A DNA stretch of 64,000 nt from Flavobacterium sp. KACC 22761 (GCF_034058155.1 NZ_CP139148.1:2976001-3040000), one strand, 5' to 3'. Positions 52,145-60,280 are shown, counted from the stretch's first letter. Notes: generated from the sequence alone by a model not told the origin. Program-made: numbers and translations.

Positions 52145-52333
52145 TAAAAATATAGTATGTATTAACCGCTTAACCGTTTGTTGTGAAGAAACGTATAAAC
52201 GAGTTAGATACCGAGAAATACTCTTGTGTATTCAAGACATTTATATAGGTTAGAGTACATGTAAACTCCATTTTTTATTACAATTTCGCTTAACTTTTCC
52301 ATGACATAAAAATCTAAGTTCGACAAATTACTC

Positions 52334-52711
52334 TTACGATGGTTCGTGTTGTGATGTTTCTTCTTGCGAAGTTTCATCTGAAGATTCGTGATGTGGTTTT
52401 GAAACCAAATTGGTTACAACCAATTGAACGATTGAGCCCAAAATCCCTTTAAAGATAGAATCGCCTTTTCCGACAATAAATCTTTTGGCCAAGTATCCAA
52501 TTCCGATACTGATCGCCGATTGTGCCATGTGGCTTTTGAAACCAACCGTTTCGTTGATTTCTTCAACTGTATTTCGAATCAGGTTTAGAGGTTTTAAATT
52601 CTCTTTAATATCGTCAATTTCATCTTTGATGGAGCACCACTCGGCGTCCTGACGATCTTCTAACAATTTTATTCTCTGATTTAATTCATCAATAGTGTAA
52701 ATAGGCTCCAT
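52334..52711 (-). CDS. Coiled-coil protein with one hydrophobic segment, stress-cluster member
   Basis: A 125-residue protein: an N-terminal coiled coil (IDELNQRIKLLEDRQDAEWCSIKDEIDDIKENLKPL), a hydrophobic GxxxG-containing stretch (AQSAISIGIGYLAKRFIVGKGD; ILGSIVQLVVTNLV) and an acidic Ser/Glu/His-rich tail. No named family. Last gene of a six-gene leftward set, 32 bases after the holin-like gene, whose members (YtxH, lmo0937-type) are usually linked to envelope or osmotic stress. Confidence 0.7.
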   Translation of the reverse strand: MEPIYTIDELNQRIKLLEDRQDAEWCSIKDEIDDIKENLKPLNLIRNTVEEINETVGFKSHMAQSAISIGIGYLAKRFIVGKGDSIFKGILGSIVQLVVTNLVSKPHHESSDETSQEETSQHEPS

Positions 52712-52743
52712 AATAGTCTGTTTTAGTTATTAATAGTTTTAAA

Positions 52744-53103
52744 TCAGTTTTGTTTCTCTTTTAAAATACTCGAAATGATGGTATTGCCAATTGGTGTTTT
52801 TATCAATGAGTGATGCGTTTTATGAATCACAATGGCAACTATTAAATAAAATAGCGCCATGATAAAAAAGCCGTAGTAATACTCTCCAAGTTCTTTTCCA
52901 ACCCATAGACTGATCCCGATATTCAAGAACAAGGTAAAAAATGCAACAACAATACCGACTGCTATCTTTGATGTTAAGGTTGACACCACATCGGCAACAG
53001 AACATACTGTTTTGAGTTTAAGTAATTCCAAACTCGTTTTAGTATAGTTCTCTGCTTTTTCATAAAGATTTAGGTTCTCGTTTGTTGTTGCATTTGGTTC
53101 CAT
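52744..53103 (-). CDS. Holin-superfamily-like membrane protein (Phage_holin_3_6/YqjE type)
   Basis: A 119-residue protein with an N-terminal soluble helix (ENLNLYEKAENYTKTSLELLKLKTV) and two membrane helices (IAVGIVVAFFTLFLNIGISLW and YYYGFFIMALFYLIVAIVIH), ending in a charged ILKEKQN. This matches the non-phage holin_3_6/YqjE group found in stress operons. No phage genes are near, so lysis is unlikely. It lies 38 bases downstream of YtxH and 32 upstream of the coiled-coil gene. Confidence 0.78.
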   Translation of the reverse strand: MEPNATTNENLNLYEKAENYTKTSLELLKLKTVCSVADVVSTLTSKIAVGIVVAFFTLFLNIGISLWVGKELGEYYYGFFIMALFYLIVAIVIHKTHHSLIKTPIGNTIISSILKEKQN

Positions 53104-53141
53104 GATATAAGGTATTTAGGGTTTAAAAATCTAACTTTTGA

Positions 53142-53426
53142 TTAATAGTTCGATTTTACAGTTTTTGCCTCGTCTTTAATTGCATTGTAGTCGTCTTTAA
53201 CTTGGTTAAATTTTGATTTTCCTTCGTCTACAAGCTCTTTTCCGTTTGATTTGATTGTATCTACAATTCCGTCAAACTTTGATTTTAAATTATCTCCGTA
53301 ATCTCTCGATTTATCTTTGATTTTTTTTCTTGTTTCAGACCCTTTGTCTGGTGCAAACAATACTCCTAATAATGCTCCTGCTGCTGCAGCTCCAACAATT
53401 CCTAAAATGGTGTTACTTGCTTTCAT
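53142..53426 (-). CDS. YtxH-family general stress protein
   Basis: A 94-residue protein with one N-terminal membrane helix (TILGIVGAAAAGALLGVLFAPDKG, the YtxH signature ending in L-F-A-P-x-K-G-S-E-T-R-K-K) and a Lys/Asp-rich amphipathic tail. The family is a general stress component in Gram-positives and is common in Bacteroidota. It is part of the leftward envelope-stress set, 51 bases past the lmo0937-type gene. Confidence 0.92.
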   Translation of the reverse strand: MKASNTILGIVGAAAAGALLGVLFAPDKGSETRKKIKDKSRDYGDNLKSKFDGIVDTIKSNGKELVDEGKSKFNQVKDDYNAIKDEAKTVKSNY

Positions 53427-53477
53427 AATATTTGATTTTAATGATTAATATATAATTGTTTTAAATGTGATTTGTTT

Positions 53478-53630
53478 TTAAACTTCCCTGCCTTTGATAA
53501 GTCTAAGCAATACAGCAATAATGGCAATCACTAACAAGATGTGAATAATGCTTCCAAAGCTGTAAACAAAGAAACCAAGAGCCCAAAGAATAACCAGTAT
53601 AACTGCGATTGTATATAATAAATTTGACAT
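53478..53630 (-). CDS. lmo0937-family small membrane protein
   Basis: A 50-residue protein starting MSNLLYTIAVILVILWALGF with a second hydrophobic helix and the end LLRLIKGREV. This two-helix pattern (W-A-L-G-F; I-H-I-L-L-V-I-A) is that of the lmo0937 family. It sits in the gap between the barrel protein and YtxH, with 36 and 51 bases to its neighbours, so it belongs to the same operon. Confidence 0.88.
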   Translation of the reverse strand: MSNLLYTIAVILVILWALGFFVYSFGSIIHILLVIAIIAVLLRLIKGREV

Positions 53631-53666
53631 GGTGTTTCTATTTAGAGGTTAATTAAAATGTTTTTT

Positions 53667-54311
53667 TTAGTTCAATTTATACGATAGGTATAAAGACAAA
53701 TTGCTGTTTTTTGCATCTGGAACAGTATAAGTGGTTCCGGCAATTGTTCTTTCTTTTCCAATCGTTGTCAATCCGTAGTTGTATCGTAAACCAATACTGA
53801 TCGGACTAAAATCAACTCCAATACCGGCAGCTAAACCAGCATCAAATTTGTTTAAGTCATCGGTGTCGATTTCTTGGTCAAAGTTGAAATCGCCATCGCC
53901 AGAAACTTTGGAACCTACCAAATAAGATGCATATCCTCCGGCATGAATATTAAAGTTTTTAGTAACGTTTACGCGTACTAACAAAGGAACTTCAATATAG
54001 TTTAGTTTGAATTTTCCTGTTCCGCTTACAAAGGCGTTGTTGTATTCTAATTCGGCACCTTTTGTCGTATATAAGATTTCAGGCTGGATTGCGATAAAAT
54101 CTGAAATTGGCAATGTCGCGTAAACACCGGCATTAAAACCGTATAGTATATTTTCGTCGTCAGCATTATTGTTGTATAAATTTGACATGTTGAATCCTCC
54201 TTTAACACCAAACTCGGTGGTTACATTTTCATCATTTTGAGCTTGAAGCACTCCAAATGAAGCTGATAAAAATAGGGCTAAGGCGCATAAAAATTTGATT
54301 TGCATTTTCAT
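53667..54311 (-). CDS. Outer-membrane beta-barrel protein (PorT-like/OMP_b-brl family)
   Basis: A 214-residue protein with a signal peptide (ends GVLQAQN). The mature part is an eight-strand-like barrel: TEFGVKGGFNMSNLY, FNAGVYATLPISDFIAIQPEILYTTKG, YIEVPLLVRVNVTKNFNIHAGGYASYLVG, ISIGLRYNYGLTTIG and the end NLSLYLSYKLN. It may report or stabilise the outer membrane in the surrounding stress operon. A start two codons later (MQIKF) is possible. Confidence 0.9.
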   Translation of the reverse strand: MKMQIKFLCALALFLSASFGVLQAQNDENVTTEFGVKGGFNMSNLYNNNADDENILYGFNAGVYATLPISDFIAIQPEILYTTKGAELEYNNAFVSGTGKFKLNYIEVPLLVRVNVTKNFNIHAGGYASYLVGSKVSGDGDFNFDQEIDTDDLNKFDAGLAAGIGVDFSPISIGLRYNYGLTTIGKERTIAGTTYTVPDAKNSNLSLYLSYKLN

Positions 54312-54347
54312 AATAAATAATTTAGTTAATAATAGATTCTAAGGCGT

Positions 54348-54929
54348 TTAAATAAATTCTGTTTTTAGTTTTTCAGTTTCCCTTAAAAGCTGATACTGTT
54401 CTGGCAAATATTGAAGCACTAATTTTAAAATGGTCTCGTCATTCGTTTCTGTCGAAATCTTTTCAAACAATTTAATTTGTTCTGATAATGACTCCGAAAT
54501 TGAATTCAGATAAATTCTATCAAAAGTGTTTTCATTTGTGTCGATCAATTCAAATAAATCTCTTTTGTGGCTCACATTTATATCAGTAATGATGATTAGT
54601 TTTTTGTTCGCCATTTCTGCTATTTTTTGAAGCAATTGATTTTGATTGTCCTCAATTTTTTTGCTCAGATCCTGTATCGGATTTTCTGAATGTTTTTGTG
54701 CAAATTGACTTTTTGAAATAAGTGCATTGCTCACATTTGCTGCCGCAATAAAAAAGGAAGTTTCTGCTAAATCCTGATCGTTTTGCTGTTTGTTGTTTTG
54801 GGTAAAAGTTTCATTCTTGAAGACATTTGCTTTTTGATGTTCTTTCTTTCCGCATGCTGAAAAAAATAATAGTGTCAATAAGAAAACGACTTTTAAAATA
54901 GCTGCTTTTATTGTGGGCTTTGCTTTCAT
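54348..54929 (-). CDS. DUF4142-like lipoprotein
   Basis: A 193-residue protein with a signal sequence ending in a lipobox (LLFFSAC, Cys about 26). The mature domain is helical and resembles DUF4142: DLAETSFFIAAANVSNALISKSQFAQKHSENPIQDLSKKIEDNQNQLLQKIAEMA is the first pair of helices (a ferritin-like layout). The usual metal ligands are not obvious. First gene of the six-gene leftward envelope-stress set. Its promoter region has ATCTTTGTAATGTAATA, also found at the start of the mini-ORF copy 1 (61252-61265). Confidence 0.75.
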   Translation of the reverse strand: MKAKPTIKAAILKVVFLLTLLFFSACGKKEHQKANVFKNETFTQNNKQQNDQDLAETSFFIAAANVSNALISKSQFAQKHSENPIQDLSKKIEDNQNQLLQKIAEMANKKLIIITDINVSHKRDLFELIDTNENTFDRIYLNSISESLSEQIKLFEKISTETNDETILKLVLQYLPEQYQLLRETEKLKTEFI

Positions 54930-55061
54930 TATTACTTCATAAAGTATTACATTACAAAGATGCTAACGAATACGAAGTTTTGCCTTACAGCATAAAAACG
55001 AAACGTTATATAATTCCCATAAACTGTTTATACAAAGGTTCTAAGGCGATTTTTGAGGTAA

Positions 55062-55113
55062 AAAAAAGAGCGTTTACAGCTTAAATTATAGATTTGCTGT
55101 AAACGCTCTTTGT
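55062..55113 (-). terminator. Terminator of the AraC-RR-HK operon
   Basis: AAAGAGCGTTTACAGC pairs with GCTGTAAACGCTCTTT (16 bp, 15-base loop), followed by a T-run on the minus strand, 18 bases past the kinase stop. Confidence 0.9.
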
Positions 55114-55129
55114 AAGAATTTGTGTTTTT

Positions 55130-56914
55130 TTAATCTGGAAGAAAAACGGTAAAGACAGAACCTTTTTCCGGAGTACTGTCGGCCAGAATATACCCTTTGT
55201 GGTTTTCGACAATTTTTTTGCAGATTGCCAATCCAATTCCGGTTCCAGGATAATCAGTTTTTGAATGCAGACGCTGGAAAAGAATAAATATGGTTTCCTT
55301 AAACTGCGGATCAAATCCCATTCCGTTATCTGAAAAAGTTATTTTGTGGAATTTCTTCGTTGTTTGTTCCAATAAATCAGGATAATCTGCAGAAAGCACT
55401 TTTGTACTTTCAATATTGATTTCCGGAATGCGATCTAGATGGCTGTATTTTAAAGAATTTCCAATCAAGTTGATAAAAAGCTGTTCGATTTGATACGGAA
55501 TAACTTCAAGTTTTGGCAATTTTGAAGTGGTAATGACCGCTTTTTTCTCCTGAATGATTTCCGTCAATTCAGATTCGGCATTATGAAGCAATTCATTTAA
55601 ATTCGATTTTATGAACTCTTTTTTTGTGGTATTGGTTCTTGAAAAAAGCAATAAATCATCAATTAAAACGCGCATTCTTTTTGCCGAACTTTCAATTTTA
55701 GAAAGATATTCGCGAGCGCTATCAGACATAACGGCTTTATCGGCATCAGATACTCTGGAGATAAAAGTCTGAATTTTTCTAAGTGGTTCTTGCAAATCAT
55801 GACTCGCAACGTGATTGAAAGAAGCCAATTCTTTATTGCTTTTTTCCAATTCTCTGTTTCGTTCCTGAAGTTCAATATTTAAAAGGTGCTCATCTGTAAT
55901 ATCAAAATTAATTCCCAACAAAATTTTGCTTCCCTGCTGATCGGTCAATAATTTTCCGGTAGATTTAAAATATCGAACTTCATGATCTGGACGCACAATT
56001 TTGTAGTAAATGAAAGGAAGATTTCGTTTTTGGATAATTCTTTCCATCGAAGCGGCCACAGCATCTTTGTCTTCGGGATGCACAAAATCAAGAAAAGTCT
56101 CTTTTTCAGGAACAAAAGAATCTGGCTCAACGCCCAAAAGTCTATATTGATTGTCAGAATAATCAATTTTGTTAGAATCCAAATCCCATTGCCAAGTGCT
56201 GAATTTTCCGATTTTCTCAGATTCAGCCATCAAACCGCTAGAAATTAAAAGCTTTTTATTGAAGACTTTCAATCGCTCAAAATCTCGGCTGATTTGTCTG
56301 TAAGCCAATAAAATAAAAGTAAGCGCAGTCAAGAATAATGAAATAGAGAAAATCGGACTTAACGAGATTTCTTGATCGTAAATTTTAAGTCGGTTTTCCA
56401 AGTATTTTTTCTCAATGTCATTCATTTTATCCACTTGAAAACGAATGTTTTCCATTAAAATTCGGCCACCAAACATATGATTGTCAAGTTTTCTTTTATC
56501 ATATGTTTTGGGATCGCTGTATTTCAGGCAATTTTCAAAAGAGACAAATCGCTGGATAATTAGCTTGAATAAATTTTCGAGATTTTGTTGCTGAATCGGA
56601 TTGTCAGCGGTCAGTTTTTTAAGTGTAACAAAAGAAGCGTTTACTTTGTCGCGCGAATAAAGATAGGGCGCTAAGAAACGGCCATTGCGTGTTATGATGT
56701 AACCGCGCTGGCCCGTTTCAGCATCTTTTATAGCCGACATTAATCGTTCCAACTGAATGTTTATTTCATAGGTATGCATAACCAATTTGCTTGATTCATT
56801 CAAGTCTTGGTTATGTTTGTAAGCGATTGAAGAAAGAAATAACAGAATGAAAACTGCGATTACAAAAATAACTCTCAAAGAGTTTGAAGAATTAAAATTT
56901 GGTATCCATTTCAT
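55130..56914 (-). CDS. CHASE3-PAS sensor histidine kinase
   Basis: A 594-residue membrane kinase: helix 1 (about 14-32), CHASE3 sensor (about 38-185; DAETGQRGYIITRNGRFLAPY), helix 2 (about 190-207), PAS_3 (about 225-350; RLLGVEPDSFVPEKETFLDFVHPEDK), HisKA (phospho-His in NHVASHDLQEPLRKI), and HATPase_c with NLIGNSLKYS (N box), DNGMGFDP (G1) and GTGIGLAICKKI (G2). CHASE3 domains sense extracytoplasmic signals of unknown nature. It is 12 bases downstream of the response regulator and last in an AraC-RR-HK operon. Confidence 0.95.
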   Translation of the reverse strand: MKWIPNFNSSNSLRVIFVIAVFILLFLSSIAYKHNQDLNESSKLVMHTYEINIQLERLMSAIKDAETGQRGYIITRNGRFLAPYLYSRDKVNASFVTLKKLTADNPIQQQNLENLFKLIIQRFVSFENCLKYSDPKTYDKRKLDNHMFGGRILMENIRFQVDKMNDIEKKYLENRLKIYDQEISLSPIFSISLFLTALTFILLAYRQISRDFERLKVFNKKLLISSGLMAESEKIGKFSTWQWDLDSNKIDYSDNQYRLLGVEPDSFVPEKETFLDFVHPEDKDAVAASMERIIQKRNLPFIYYKIVRPDHEVRYFKSTGKLLTDQQGSKILLGINFDITDEHLLNIELQERNRELEKSNKELASFNHVASHDLQEPLRKIQTFISRVSDADKAVMSDSAREYLSKIESSAKRMRVLIDDLLLFSRTNTTKKEFIKSNLNELLHNAESELTEIIQEKKAVITTSKLPKLEVIPYQIEQLFINLIGNSLKYSHLDRIPEINIESTKVLSADYPDLLEQTTKKFHKITFSDNGMGFDPQFKETIFILFQRLHSKTDYPGTGIGLAICKKIVENHKGYILADSTPEKGSVFTVFLPD

Positions 56915-56926
56915 GGCAGGCGTATA

Positions 56927-57376
56927 CTATTTTAGTCGCAGCAGGAAATTATCACGGTTTAACCCAGAGGTATGATAGTGCCAGTTTACGGTCACGACTT
57001 CATTAATTATTTTTTTGAGTGTATTAAAATCACTTGGTTTTTTGATATAAATATTGGCACCCTGAATAAATGTATCTTCAATATCTTCTTCAGATGATGA
57101 AGTAGAGTAGATGGCAATAATAATATTTTTGAGACGTTCAGTCTTTTTTATTTCGATCAAACATTCCTTTCCTGTCTTTTTTGGCATGTTCAAATCCAGA
57201 AATAAAATATCCGGAAGTTTGTTGTCAGGATCGTTTAAATGATCCATCAATTGCATTCCGTCGTGAACAAAATCTACGTTGGTCTGAATTTTTATTTCTT
57301 CAAATGCATCCTTAAAAAAAAGACGATCATCTTCATCATCATCAGCCAATAAAATATATAATGCGTTTTTTTGCAT
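56927..57376 (-). CDS. Single-domain response regulator
   Basis: A 149-residue receiver domain without output domain: acidic pocket LLADDDEDDRLFF, phospho-Asp in DILFLDLNMPKKTG, Ser/Thr in AIYSTSSSEEDI and Lys in YIKKPSDFNTL. This is the Rcp1-like class that pairs with CHASE3/PAS kinases of the following gene. It lies 21 bases after the AraC-like gene and 12 before the kinase, so it is probably the kinase's phospho-acceptor, acting by protein contact. Confidence 0.95.
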   Translation of the reverse strand: MQKNALYILLADDDEDDRLFFKDAFEEIKIQTNVDFVHDGMQLMDHLNDPDNKLPDILFLDLNMPKKTGKECLIEIKKTERLKNIIIAIYSTSSSEEDIEDTFIQGANIYIKKPSDFNTLKKIINEVVTVNWHYHTSGLNRDNFLLRLK

Positions 57377-57397
57377 TTTAGTGTGGTATTTGGGTTT

Positions 57398-57949
57398 TTA
57401 TTTTAAATTTTCTCTTCGCTTCTTGATAATTCTCTGAAAAGCCGATGGCGTAATTCCGGTGGTATTTTTAAACTGCGTACTCAAATGCGCAACACTTGAA
57501 TAGTTGAGTAAAAAAGCAATTTCGGTCAAACTCATTTCGTTGATTATAATCAATTGTTTAGCTCTTTCAATTTTCTGTAAAATGATGAAATTTTCAATAG
57601 AAGAATAGGTTACTTCTGAAAAAACATTAGATAAATAGCCATAACTGTGGTTTAGTTTTTCAGCTAAAAAAACAGAACTTTTATAGTTGTTGCTGTCTTC
57701 CATGAAAACCAGTTCAATTATTGCGTCTTTTATTTTTTGCACCAAAACGCTTTTTTGATTTTCTACAATCTCAAAACCGCACGGGCTTAAATTATTTTTT
57801 AAAGTTTCGAGCGCATCAGCATCAAGATTGTCGGCAATCTCAATCTCGCCAAATCCTAAACTTGTAAAATTGATATTTTGCTGTTCAAGGTTTTGTTTAA
57901 GATAAAGAGAACAAATGGTATTAATGTCGAACTTTATAAATAGCTTCAT
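57398..57949 (-). CDS. AraC-family regulator with short N-terminal domain
   Basis: The start at 57949 (MKLFIKFDINTICSLYLKQ) is chosen because the longer frame from 58210 runs through the CsbD terminator and gene. The 183-residue protein has an unassigned N-terminal domain (about 1-80; SLGFGEIEIADNLDADALETLKNNLSPCGFEIVEN) and a C-terminal double helix-turn-helix (AEKLNHSYGYLSNVFSEVTYSSIENFIILQKIERAKQLI; TEIAFLLNYSSVAHLSTQFKNTTGITPSAFQ). It leads the operon of response regulator and kinase, so it may be the output of the pathway. Confidence 0.88.
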   Translation of the reverse strand: MKLFIKFDINTICSLYLKQNLEQQNINFTSLGFGEIEIADNLDADALETLKNNLSPCGFEIVENQKSVLVQKIKDAIIELVFMEDSNNYKSSVFLAEKLNHSYGYLSNVFSEVTYSSIENFIILQKIERAKQLIIINEMSLTEIAFLLNYSSVAHLSTQFKNTTGITPSAFQRIIKKRRENLK

Positions 57950-58047
57950 TTTATAAAAAATTTGGTTAAAGATACTTAATTTATTTTTGGCGTTACTGTT
58001 TAATCTTTGATGAGAATGTTGAAACAGATAAAAAGAATTGAAATTTT

Positions 58048-58092
58048 TCAAAAAAATACCGCCTAATATATGTTTTACTAGACGGTATTTCC
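58048..58092 (-). terminator. Terminator of the CsbD gene
   Basis: AAATACCGYCTA-type stem (58054-58065 with 58079-58090, one wobble), T-run on the minus strand, 25 bases past the CsbD stop. Confidence 0.85.
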
Positions 58093-58115
58093 CTGAATTG
58101 AGTTCAAGTTCTTTT

Positions 58116-58310
58116 TTACAAATCTGAAAGGATTTGATGAAATTCTTCTTTGGTTTTACCCAATTTTTGCTGCAGTCTTCCGTACATCTCGTCTTCTTTA
58201 CCTTCAGCAAACATTAGATCATCATCTGTCAGTTCAGCATATTTTTGTTTCAATTTTCCTTTTAGCTCATTCCAGTTTCCTTTTATTTCGGTCGTATTCA
58301 TAACTGTCAT
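58116..58310 (-). CDS. CsbD-family stress protein
   Basis: A 64-residue protein with the CsbD signature NTTEIKGNWNELKGKLKQKYAELTDDDLMFAEGKEDEMYGRLQQKLGK as its core. CsbD proteins are small, hydrophilic and induced by general stress, with unknown mechanism. It is monocistronic with a terminator, between the AraC operon and dps; the upstream TGTAACAGC motif (58356-58364, minus strand) has a relative upstream of dps. Confidence 0.94.
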   Translation of the reverse strand: MTVMNTTEIKGNWNELKGKLKQKYAELTDDDLMFAEGKEDEMYGRLQQKLGKTKEEFHQILSDL

Positions 58311-58408
58311 TTTGAAATTAATTACATGGTAAAGTTCCCTTTTTTACAGTTAAAAGCTGTTACATTACTTTTGAATATTGTTGCATAATTTGCACTTTCA
58401 TTTCGGTT

Positions 58409-58882
58409 TCAAGCTTGATAACGGCGCAACACCCAAGCCATTTTTTCATGTTCCTGAAGCAAGCCAGTAACAAAATCAGCAGATCCGGCGTCTTGCGTTT
58501 CATTTTCAAATACCGGAATATAATCTCGAAATTCTTTTACCAATTGTTCGTGATTCTCAAGAAGCTCTTCTAGCATGTGTTTTTGCGAAGTATATTCTTT
58601 TGGAGATTCCTTCAAAGTTGAGTTTTCGATAAATTCTTTCATTGTTCCGATGGTTTTTTCTCCAAGTTGGCTAATGCGTTCAGCAACTTCGTCAATTTGT
58701 GCTTCTAGAACACGATATTGCTCTTCAAATAATTTGTGCAATTCCATAAAACTGTTTCCTGAAATATTCCAATGAAATTTTCTCGTTTTTACATAAAGCG
58801 TCATTTCGTTTGACAAAATAGTGGCTAATATAGTGGTGCTCTTTTTTAAGTGTGAAGTCGAAATTCCGATATTAGGGCTCAT
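58409..58882 (-). CDS. dps: Dps-family DNA-protecting ferritin
   Basis: A 157-residue Dps protein: the ferroxidase residues are in KFHWNISGNSFMELHKLFEEQYRVLEAQIDEVAERISQLG (His and the D-x3-E pattern), with a C-terminal helix GLLQEHEKMAWVLRRY. It oxidises iron with peroxide and binds DNA in stationary or oxidative stress. The window also carries katG, fitting an oxidative-stress role. A TAATTTTG -7 box lies at 58909-58916 on the minus strand. Confidence 0.95.
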   Translation of the reverse strand: MSPNIGISTSHLKKSTTILATILSNEMTLYVKTRKFHWNISGNSFMELHKLFEEQYRVLEAQIDEVAERISQLGEKTIGTMKEFIENSTLKESPKEYTSQKHMLEELLENHEQLVKEFRDYIPVFENETQDAGSADFVTGLLQEHEKMAWVLRRYQA

Positions 58883-58979
58883 AATGATCTGATTTTTAGG
58901 TTCAGTTTCAAAATTAGAGAAGAAAAGCTACTTTTTTCTTACATAATTTTCAAGAGTTGTTACAGGAATTCAATGTTAA

Positions 58980-59024
58980 ATTAGATAATTAGATAATGTG
59001 GTAATTAGATAATTAGATAATGAA
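58980..59024. repeat. AT-rich direct repeats TAGATAATTAGATAATG
   Basis: AGATAATTAGATAATG occurs twice in tandem in the gap 58883-59224, with no ORF. A similar pattern of repeated ACAATTCAC words occurs at 59155-59190, directly upstream of the pyrF promoter. Confidence 0.6.
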
Positions 59025-59043
59025 AATCCAAATAGGAACGAGG

Positions 59044-59130
59044 CTTCGGCTCCGCTGAGCCTGACAAATAATAAAACGTGAAACCGCAAACATGGAACAT
59101 TTTCTATTGTCACCCTGAGCGGAGTCGAAG
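59044..59130. repeat. REP-like inverted repeat with TGTCACCCTGAGCGGAGTCG
   Basis: Arms of 23 bases at 59044-59066 and 59108-59130 pair at 20 positions; the right arm is the TGTCACCCTGAGCGGAGTCGAAG word that is widely seen in Bacteroidota genomes. Arm GC content is far above the surroundings. Confidence 0.72.
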
Positions 59131-59196
59131 GGCGCTCCAATTGGAAGCCTGACAACAATTCACAATTCACCATTTACAATTCACAATTATAATTCG

Positions 59197-59204
59197 TAAT
59201 TTTG
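59197..59204 (+). promoter_or_regulatory. -7 element TAATTTTG of pyrF
   Basis: TAATTTTG is 20 bases before the pyrF ATG; the surrounding TTCGTAATTTTGC is shared with prfA at 48846-48858. Confidence 0.5.
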
Positions 59205-59224
59205 CGCCACTATTAAAACACACT

Positions 59225-60052
59225 ATGACAACACAACAGCTACACGAACAAATTCTTCAAAAAAAATCATTTCTATGCGTTGGCTTAGATCCTGATTTGT
59301 CAAAAATGCCAGAACATTTATTAGAAACGGAAGATCCTATTTTCGAATTTAATAAAGCGATAATTGATACCACACACGATTTGACAGTTGGATATAAACC
59401 AAACACAGCATTTTTTGAGGCATACGGAATTAAAGGCTGGATGTCGTTGCAAAAAACAATTAATTACATCAACGAAAATTACCCTGACATTTTCACAATT
59501 GCCGATGCAAAACGTGGCGATATTGGAAATACGTCAAGTATGTATGCAAAAGCTTTTTTTGAAGATTTGAATTTTGACAGCGTAACTGTTGCGCCATATA
59601 TGGGAAAAGATTCTGTTGAGCCTTTTTTGGCTTTCGAAAACAAACATACCATAATGTTGGCCTTAACTTCAAATGAAGGCGCGTTTGATTTTCAGACCTT
59701 AACCACAAACGGAAAGGAATTATACAAACAAGTTTTGGAAACTTCTAAAACGTGGAAAAACAGCGAAAACTTGATGTATGTTGTTGGTGCCACTAAAGCG
59801 GAATATTTTACCGAAATTAGAAAAATTGTTCCAGACAGTTTCTTGCTAGTTCCAGGAATTGGCGCTCAAGGCGGAAGTTTGTCTGAAGTTTGCAAATACG
59901 GAATGAATGATAAAGTTGGATTATTAGTAAACTCCGCAAGAGCCATTATCTATGCTTCAAAAGGAACTGATTTTGCTGAAAAGGCAAGAGAAGAGGCTTT
60001 GAAAGTACAGAAGGAAATGGAGGAGATTATTCGTTCAAAGTTTCAGGTTTAA
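59225..60052 (+). CDS. pyrF: Orotidine 5'-phosphate decarboxylase
   Basis: A 275-residue member of the type 2 (longer) OMP decarboxylase subfamily. The catalytic K-x-D-Asp tetrad lies in [14 protein letters not shown], with the substrate region [14 protein letters not shown] near the start and PGIGAQGG plus [11 protein letters not shown] (phosphate loop) near the end. It makes UMP in pyrimidine synthesis. Monocistronic; a palindromic element follows. Confidence 0.96.
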   Translation: MTTQQLHEQILQKKSFLCVGLDPDLSKMPEHLLETEDPIFEFNKAIIDTTHDLTVGYKPNTAFFEAYGIKGWMSLQKTINYINENYPDIFTIADAKRGDIGNTSSMYAKAFFEDLNFDSVTVAPYMGKDSVEPFLAFENKHTIMLALTSNEGAFDFQTLTTNGKELYKQVLETSKTWKNSENLMYVVGATKAEYFTEIRKIVPDSFLLVPGIGAQGGSLSEVCKYGMNDKVGLLVNSARAIIYASKGTDFAEKAREEALKVQKEMEEIIRSKFQV

Positions 60053-60075
60053 AGTTTGCTTTGAACATTATTTTT

Positions 60076-60260
60076 AACGCAAAGTGCGCCAAGTTTTTTT
60101 CGCAAAGTTCGCAGAGGTTTGAATTGAAGTTTTTTTAAGTTCTCAAAGCGTAGACAAAGCAAAACTTACACTCTTCTTTGAGAACTTTAGAAACTTTTAT
60201 AAGGGTACGCATATAATTTCTTTGTGAACTTTGCGAAAAAAACTTGGCGCACTTTGCGTT
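60076..60260. repeat. 185-bp element with perfect 35-bp inverted arms
   Basis: The arm at 60076-60110 (AACGCAAAGTGCGCC...AAAGTTC) recurs exactly inverted at 60226-60260. Inside, AAGTTCTCAAAG and CTTTGAGAACTT form another pair. Within the arm the word GCAAAG/GCCAAG repeats every 9 bases. It fills the pyrF-to-60281 gap and resembles a miniature element; no transposase and no ORF inside. Confidence 0.85.
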
Positions 60261-60280
60261 AAAAACCACAATCTAAATCA

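Noticed and set aside
52744..53103. Prophage remnant based on the holin-like protein
   Set aside because: It sits in a stress operon with YtxH and lmo0937-type genes; no other phage gene is present, and this holin-like family is common in chromosomal stress loci.
57950..58210. N-terminal extension of the AraC-like gene
   Set aside because: It crosses the CsbD terminator and overlaps the CsbD gene; a conserved-looking start exists at 57949.
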